From positions 744,001-808,000 of the forward strand of contig JAFARO010000004.1 in NCBI GenBank assembly GCA_019245415.1: a stretch of 64,000 bases of DNA, given 5' to 3'. Positions 59,505 through 64,000 of the stretch are shown in pieces. The notes under the pieces were generated by a model, which ran no database searches, was not told where the DNA came from, and saw only the letters and a list, made by a program, of their open reading frames with translations. This DNA comes from Alphaproteobacteria bacterium (GTDB lineage Bacteria; Pseudomonadota; Alphaproteobacteria; Micropepsales; Micropepsaceae). The first letter of the stretch is position 1. Each line of letters opens with the position of its first letter. The position numbers and the translations under genes are program-made.

Positions 59505-60238
59505 CACAGTTCTCTCGCTTCGACGGAGCCGCGGAAGCGGCGCATCAGCCACGCCACGCCGAGGAGGTCGGGAACGCCCACCACCAGCCGGCCCCAATTT
59601 GTGTATTTCGAGCGGCCATGCAGCCGCCTGCGGTCGCGCACGTCGATGAGCCTGACGGCATAGCCTTCGCGCATGGTCAGCGCGATCAGGAAGCGGTGCA
59701 TGTTGTCGAAATAGGGAAGCCTGAGGAAGAGGTCGCGCGGCATCGCCTTCCAGCCGCAGACCGAGTCGCGCGTGCCGTCGCTGAGCAGCCAGCGGCGCAC
59801 GCGGTTGGCGATCTTCGAGGCCATCCGCTTGGCAAAGGTGTCCTCGCGCTTGATCCGCTGGCCGGCCACGATTCCGAGATTGGCCTCGTGCTGCGCGAAG
59901 GGGGCAAGCATCGTGTGGACGTCGGCCGGATCGTTCTGGCCGTCGCCGTCCATGGTGACGATGACGGAATGGCGGGCGGCGCGTATGCCGGTCCGCAGCG
60001 CGGCGCTCTTGCCGAGATTGCGCCCATGCACCAGCACGCGCAGCGCGGGGAGCTGGGACTTCAACCGCGCAAGCTCCAGCTCGGTGCCGTCGCTCGAGCC
60101 GTCATCGATGAAGAGGACCTCGTAGGTCGCGGGGTCGCGGCCCTGCATGGCGGACGCGATCTCGTCGATCAGCGGCGCCATGTTCTCCTTTTCGTCCTTG
60201 ACGGCGACGATCCAGGAAAACGCCACTGCCTGCGCCAT
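59504..60238 (-). CDS. family 2 glycosyltransferase (DPM/ArnC-like, soluble)
   Basis: A 244-residue GT-A enzyme. FSWIVAVKDEKENMAPLIDE opens the fold, EVLFIDDGSSDGTELELA holds the nucleotide-binding Asp residues, and VTMDGDGQNDPADVHTML gives the DxD-like motif. RDSVCGWKAMPRDLFLRLPY and RRRLHGRSKYTNWGR are the acceptor-side QxxRW-like region. This fits dolichyl- or undecaprenyl-phosphate mannose/aminoarabinose synthase types, and the absence of a membrane C-terminus fits the partner LAB_N protein. It is divergent from an ArnT-like gene, so the sugar-lipid made here may be the donor for that transferase; that link is inference. Confidence 0.88.
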   Translation of the reverse strand: MAQAVAFSWIVAVKDEKENMAPLIDEIASAMQGRDPATYEVLFIDDGSSDGTELELARLKSQLPALRVLVHGRNLGKSAALRTGIRAARHSVIVTMDGDGQNDPADVHTMLAPFAQHEANLGIVAGQRIKREDTFAKRMASKIANRVRRWLLSDGTRDSVCGWKAMPRDLFLRLPYFDNMHRFLIALTMREGYAVRLIDVRDRRRLHGRSKYTNWGRLVVGVPDLLGVAWLMRRFRGSVEAREL

Positions 60239-60311
60239 CGATTCTCCAGCCTTTGCCCATCGCGTGCGTCGGCCTTATACAGGCGCCCTTCCTCAAGGAA
60301 CAGGGCGGGGC

Positions 60312-62015
60312 ATGAGCGCGGCGGAAGGCATGATCGTGGCACAGATCCGGCGGCGGCCGCGACTGTTGCTGCTGCTCATCTGTCTGATCGCCTGGCTGCC
60401 CGGCTTGTGGACCATTCCGGCGCTGGATCGCGACGAAAGCCGTTTCGCCCAGGCCAGCAAGCAGATGCTGGAGAGCGGCAATTTCATCGATATCCGCTTT
60501 GCCAATGAGCCGCGCTACAAGAAGCCGGTCGGCATCTATTGGCTGCAGGCGGCGTCGACGGAGCTGGTCGGCCTCGCCACCGGCGAGCGCGACAGGATCT
60601 GGAGCTATCGTCTTCCTTCGCTGATCGGCGCCATCGCCGCCGTGCTACTGTGTTTTTGGTGTGCGGGGGCGTTCCTGAGCGTCGAAGGCTCGTTCGTCGC
60701 CGCGCTGCTGCTGGGCCTCACTCTCCTGCTCTGCGCCGAGGCGAAGATCGCCAAGACCGACGCCGTCCTGCTCGCGAGCATCGTCGCCATGCAGGGTGTC
60801 CTGCTGCGCGCCTATCTGGCGCAGGGCGGCGAACGGACGCCGCCGACGCGCTGGGTGACCTTGGGCGGTTGGTTGGCGCTGGCGCTCGGCATCCTGATCA
60901 AGGGGCCGGTCATCCTGGGCGTGGCAGCGGTGACGCTGGTCGCGGTACTGATCTGGGACAGGCAATGGCGCTGGCTGGCGGCCTTGCGTCCGCTCAGCGG
61001 TATCGCGCTGACACTGGCGATCGTGCTGCCCTGGCTGATCGCCATCGCGGTCCAGAGCCACGGCGCCTTCTATGCACAGTCCCTGGGCCACGATTTCGGC
61101 GCCAAGCTTGCGCGCGGCGAGGAGAGCCACGGCGAGCCGCCCGGCTATTACTTGCTGATGACGATCCTGACGCTGTGGCCGGCGACTCTGTTCCTGATCC
61201 CCGCGATCGTTTCGGCCGTCCGTCATCGCGCGCAGCCGGCCATGCGCTTCCTGATGGCGTGGGCGGGGGCGTCCTGGCTGATGTTCGAGATCGTGCCCAC
61301 CAAGCTGCCGCACTATATCCTTCCGGCCTATCCCGCATTGACGATCCTGATGGCGGCCTACCTGGTGCGGCCCGCGGAGGCGGCCGTCGGTTGGCGCCGG
61401 ATGCTGCCGGCGCTTTCCAGCCTGCATTTCGCACTGGGCGCCGCGCTGCTGACGGTCGGCCTGACTCTCCTCCCGCAGCATTTCGGCGGCGGCACCTCGC
61501 CCGATCTTCTCATCGGTGCGGCGATCGGGGCGCTGCTCGCCCTGCTCGCTGCATTTTCAATGCTGAGCGCTGCGCGAGGGCGGGCGTTCTGGTCCGCGGC
61601 CGCATCGGCGCTGGTGTTCTATGCCGTCCTCACCCTGGATGCGATGCCGCGGCTGGAGAAGATATGGGTCAGTCCGCGAGAGGCGGCCATGATCCGTGCC
61701 CACAGCGTGCCCGCCGATCCGTCGCCTGTCCTCGCCGGCTATACCGAGCCCAGTGCGCTGTTCCTCCTTGGCACAGGAACCCATCTGGCGGCGAACGGTC
61801 GTGACGCCGCACAGATCGCGGCGGCGCAGGGTGGGCTGGCGGCGATCGAGGACGGTCAGCGCCCCTTGTTCCTCGAAACGCTCTCGGCTCTCGAAGGCAA
61901 GGCGCGGCCCGTCGATGCGCTCGCGGGCTTCAACTATTCGCGCGGCCGCGACGTGCACATCACGCTCTTCCGGGTGACGCCGGCGCGGCAGACGAACGAT
62001 CCGCCGGCCGAGTGA
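60312..62015 (+). CDS. ArnT/PMT-type (GT39/GT83) membrane glycosyltransferase
   Basis: A 567-residue protein with about 12 helices. The first periplasmic loop has LDRDESRFAQASKQMLESGN, with the DE(S/T)RYA motif of ArnT-like lipid A transferases, and RFANEPRYKKPVGIYWLQA follows, with the catalytic-loop KPP-like KKPV. Further GHDFGAKLARGEESHGEPPG and YYLLMTILTLWPATLFL match the family. ArnT adds 4-amino-arabinose from undecaprenyl phosphate to lipid A; other members use other sugars. ATG 60312 follows GGGCGGGG; ATG 60330 is possible. The divergent GT2/LAB_N pair could supply the donor. Confidence 0.85.
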   Translation: MSAAEGMIVAQIRRRPRLLLLLICLIAWLPGLWTIPALDRDESRFAQASKQMLESGNFIDIRFANEPRYKKPVGIYWLQAASTELVGLATGERDRIWSYRLPSLIGAIAAVLLCFWCAGAFLSVEGSFVAALLLGLTLLLCAEAKIAKTDAVLLASIVAMQGVLLRAYLAQGGERTPPTRWVTLGGWLALALGILIKGPVILGVAAVTLVAVLIWDRQWRWLAALRPLSGIALTLAIVLPWLIAIAVQSHGAFYAQSLGHDFGAKLARGEESHGEPPGYYLLMTILTLWPATLFLIPAIVSAVRHRAQPAMRFLMAWAGASWLMFEIVPTKLPHYILPAYPALTILMAAYLVRPAEAAVGWRRMLPALSSLHFALGAALLTVGLTLLPQHFGGGTSPDLLIGAAIGALLALLAAFSMLSAARGRAFWSAAASALVFYAVLTLDAMPRLEKIWVSPREAAMIRAHSVPADPSPVLAGYTEPSALFLLGTGTHLAANGRDAAQIAAAQGGLAAIEDGQRPLFLETLSALEGKARPVDALAGFNYSRGRDVHITLFRVTPARQTNDPPAE

Positions 62016-62468
62016 GTCGCGCGCGATGCGCGCTCGTCCTAGGCCGTCGCGCAACACACCGGCTTTTTCGCAAACGATTCACAGCGCGCGCGATTCCCAG
62101 CCGAAGGAAGTCATAACCGCGACGAAGACTTTTCGATTCGGGCGATGGTCTTCGTGGTCTCATGTCGATGAAGGGTTGCTTTAAGTCGTTGCGAAGGACC
62201 TGCGAAGATTGTTCTCGCAAATCATTCGGCCAGCTATGGAATTGGCACCCGAACCGGATGTCGCGAATACTTTGAGCTTTTTGCTAATTCTTCAATAGTT
62301 GCGACAAGAACGGGATGGTTTTTCTTGAGAAACGCCCAATCTGTTCCAGTACTCGTGCCCCTAAACTTGACAAAAGCCGCGGGCGCTTAAATATCGGCGC
62401 AATGTCGCGGCTCGACGCGAGGCCACGGTGGCTTCGTAAGGCACGACGGGAGTGGTTGCGAGACATCG
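62016..62468. other. intergenic region upstream of kamA-like gene, with a candidate promoter
   Basis: About 450 bp, more AT-rich than its surroundings. TTGACA at 62367-62372 followed after about 16 bases by AAATAT (62389-62394) is a plausible sigma70 promoter 75 bp before the aminomutase start. No palindrome, RNA gene or ORF with a ribosome site was found in the rest. Confidence 0.45.
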
Positions 62469-63761
62469 ATGAGTCTCCAGATGCTGCGGCGCCGCGATGT
62501 CAAAGCGCCGCTACGGCCGGTCCGCCCGCAGCCGGACACGCATACGACCCTTGCCAAGATCGATTCGAGGACACCGCGTCCCGCGCCGCTGCGCTTTCCG
62601 GTATCGGAGGAGACCCGGGCCTTCTACCGCCGATTCTATCCGGGCACCTCGACCATCGAGTGGAACGACTGGCGCTGGCAGATGCGCACCCGCATCCGCA
62701 GCCTTGCCGAACTCGAGCGCATCTTCCGCCTTTCCCAGGATGAGCGCTCCGCCGTTGCGGGACATCAGGGCGCCCTGCCGGTGGGCATCACGCCCTATTA
62801 TGCGAGCCTGATGGGCCTGACGGACGCACGCGAGCCGCTGCGCCGCACCCACATCATGACCGGCGACGAATACGTCCGCCTGCCGGGCGAGGACGACGAT
62901 CCGCTGGCGGAGGACGACCATTCCGTCGTGCCCGGCCTCGTTCACCGCTATCCCGACCGCGTGCTTTTCCTCACCACCGGAACCTGCTCGACCTATTGCC
63001 GCTACTGCACGCGCGCCCGCGTCGTCGGCAATCCCGGCGGCGAGTACCAGTTCTCGACCCGGCAGTGGGAGCAGGCGCTGGGCTATCTGGAGGCCCATAC
63101 CGAAATCCGCGACGTCCTGCTTTCCGGCGGCGATCCGCTGACCCTGGGTGACGACAAGCTCGACTGGCTGCTCGGCCGCCTGCGCGCGATCCCGCATATC
63201 GAGTTCGTGCGCATCGGCAGCAAGATGCCGGCGGTGACCCCGCAGCGGGTGACCAAGGCGCTCGTCCAGATCCTCAAGAAACACCATCCGCTGTGGATGA
63301 GCCTGCATTTCACGCACCCGCGCGAACTCACGCCGGAAGTGACGGAGGCCACCGCCCGGCTTGCCGACGCCGGCATCCCGCTCGGCAGCCAGACGGTCCT
63401 GCTCAAGGGCATCAACGACAGCGCCGCGGTGATGGTGCCGCTGATGCACGGCCTGCTGAAGCGCCGCGTCAGGCCTTACTATCTTTACCAATGCGATCCG
63501 ATCCGGGGATCGGGACATTTCCGCACCAATGTGCAGAAGGGTCTCGAAATCATCCAGGCGCTGCGCGGCCACACCACGGGCTACGCAACGCCGATCTTCG
63601 CCGTGGACGCGCCGGGGGGCGGCGGCAAGATCCAGCTGGCGCCCGATCCGGTCGTCGGCCGCGACGGCGACGATCTCCTGCTGCGCAACTTCGAGGGCAA
63701 GGTCTACCGCTATCCCGATCCGGGAGGTCAACTCGGACGGGACAAGGCGGCGACCGGGTAA
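62469..63761 (+). CDS. KamA-family radical SAM aminomutase (lysine 2,3-aminomutase-like)
   Basis: A 430-residue enzyme. The [4Fe-4S] cluster Cys residues are C173, C177 and C180 in GTCSTYCRYCTRARVVG. SAM-binding SGGDPLTLGDDKLDWLL follows, and PLP Lys at about 387 is in FAVDAPGGGGKIQLAP, as in lysine 2,3-aminomutase. Other members are EpmB (for beta-lysine on EF-P) and arginine or glutamate mutases. KamA-like LKGINDSAAVMVPLMHGLLK and YYLYQCDPIRGSGHFRTNV are present. The N-terminal phrase YRRFYPGTSTIEWNDWRWQM is typical of the larger KamA class. Ten bases after its stop is an ATP-grasp ligase gene, so the two may make an aminoacylated product from a beta-amino acid. Confidence 0.88.
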   Translation: MSLQMLRRRDVKAPLRPVRPQPDTHTTLAKIDSRTPRPAPLRFPVSEETRAFYRRFYPGTSTIEWNDWRWQMRTRIRSLAELERIFRLSQDERSAVAGHQGALPVGITPYYASLMGLTDAREPLRRTHIMTGDEYVRLPGEDDDPLAEDDHSVVPGLVHRYPDRVLFLTTGTCSTYCRYCTRARVVGNPGGEYQFSTRQWEQALGYLEAHTEIRDVLLSGGDPLTLGDDKLDWLLGRLRAIPHIEFVRIGSKMPAVTPQRVTKALVQILKKHHPLWMSLHFTHPRELTPEVTEATARLADAGIPLGSQTVLLKGINDSAAVMVPLMHGLLKRRVRPYYLYQCDPIRGSGHFRTNVQKGLEIIQALRGHTTGYATPIFAVDAPGGGGKIQLAPDPVVGRDGDDLLLRNFEGKVYRYPDPGGQLGRDKAATG

Positions 63762-63770
63762 AGGGGCTTC

Positions 63771-64000
63771 ATGCGTATCGGCGTCACCTACGACCTCAGG
63801 GCCGACTACATCGCCATGGGCTATGGCGAGGAGGAGACCGCCGAGTTCGACAGCGAAGTCACGATCGAGGCGATCTGTTCGGCGTTAGCCGGAATGGGCC
63901 TGACGCCCGTTCGCATCGGCGGGGTGCGCAAGCTGGTCGCGCGACTGGCCAGGGGCGAGCGCTTCGACGCGGTATTCAATTTCTGCGAAGGGCTGAGAGG
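63771..64000 (+). CDS. ATP-grasp D-alanine-D-alanine ligase-like protein, 3' end outside window
   Basis: 77 codons before the window ends. MRIGVTYDLRADYIAMGYGE starts the fold, and ERFDAVFNFCEGLRG is the conserved FNL-C-EG motif of D-Ala-D-Ala ligases. The N-terminus is the pre-ATP-grasp Rossmann domain; catalytic domains lie beyond the end. It starts ten bases after the KamA-like gene, and such pairs recur in alphaproteobacteria. Because KamA is adjacent, a ligase joining a beta-amino acid rather than D-alanine is plausible. Confidence 0.75.
   Translation, partial: MRIGVTYDLRADYIAMGYGEEETAEFDSEVTIEAICSALAGMGLTPVRIGGVRKLVARLARGERFDAVFNFCEGLR

Noticed and set aside
1..64000. CRISPR array
   Set aside because: No set of regularly spaced direct repeats was found; the only repeats are palindromic intergenic elements and protein-coding repeats.

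Overview
The window looks like a chromosomal contig of a high-GC Gram-negative alphaproteobacterium. The basis is a CpdR-type receiver protein with a CtrA-like box upstream, a TonB/ExbB/ExbD/ExbD cluster, lipid A and outer-membrane lipid-transport genes, an autotransporter, M13 peptidases, and short palindromic intergenic repeats ending in TGTCATYCCCGGC of the kind common in this class. A placement near Caulobacterales or Micropepsales is a guess from gene content only. Both window ends cut genes: a GH16-like hydrolase at base 1 and an ATP-grasp ligase at base 64000.

Layout. 1-8.7 kb holds surface and secreted proteins: a partial GH16 protein, two tandem GloVer-repeat proteins, a pentapeptide-repeat protein and a 1223-residue autotransporter. 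8.8-10.3 kb is a VOC enzyme plus threonine aldolase pair. 10.9-14.6 kb is a tonB-exbB-exbD-exbD-TPR energy-transduction operon. 14.6-18.7 kb has a secreted hypothetical protein, modBC without modA, and a carboxymuconolactone decarboxylase-like protein. 18.7-23.7 kb is a five-gene minus-strand envelope glycan/lipid operon (LpxH-like phosphatase, GT4, polytopic membrane protein, GT2, GtrA). 23.9-24.05 kb carries a convincing small RNA. 24.0-26.2 kb holds an N-formylglutamate amidohydrolase, cpdR and a second tonB interrupted by one in-frame TGA.

26.3-30.8 kb, directly after a tRNA-Val gene, is the accessory part of the window. It contains a truncated Ig-like repeat protein, then on the plus strand two orphan Rhs C-terminal tips, each followed by an overlapping small gene that looks like an immunity gene. 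The first tip carries a metzincin-like motif (HDILHFAGIDD plus a downstream Met) and its partner has a signal peptide; the second is followed by a DUF4279-like protein. Two halves of one Rhs core lie there in swapped order. This is the best candidate for an undescribed system.

30.8-39.3 kb is catabolic and redox metabolism: FAD monooxygenase with a TetR regulator and DoxX, a CtaG-like remnant, serine/threonine dehydratase, a lower-GC membrane protein, SDR, P450 and acyl-CoA dehydrogenase. 39.8-48.5 kb has two M13 metallopeptidases flanking an RND efflux pair. 48.5-53.1 kb holds a DUF969/DUF979 membrane pair, a DUF2891 protein, and an SDR coupled to a secreted helical-barrel protein. 53.2-56.7 kb is a four-gene Mla-type lipid ABC transporter. 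56.7-60.3 kb contains a DUF1328 peptide, a glycosyltransferase with an apparent frameshift running into tRNA-Ser, and a LAB_N/GT2 pair. 60.3-64 kb has an ArnT-like transferase, a KamA-family radical SAM aminomutase and an ATP-grasp ligase.

All family names come from motif recognition by eye; no database search was possible.
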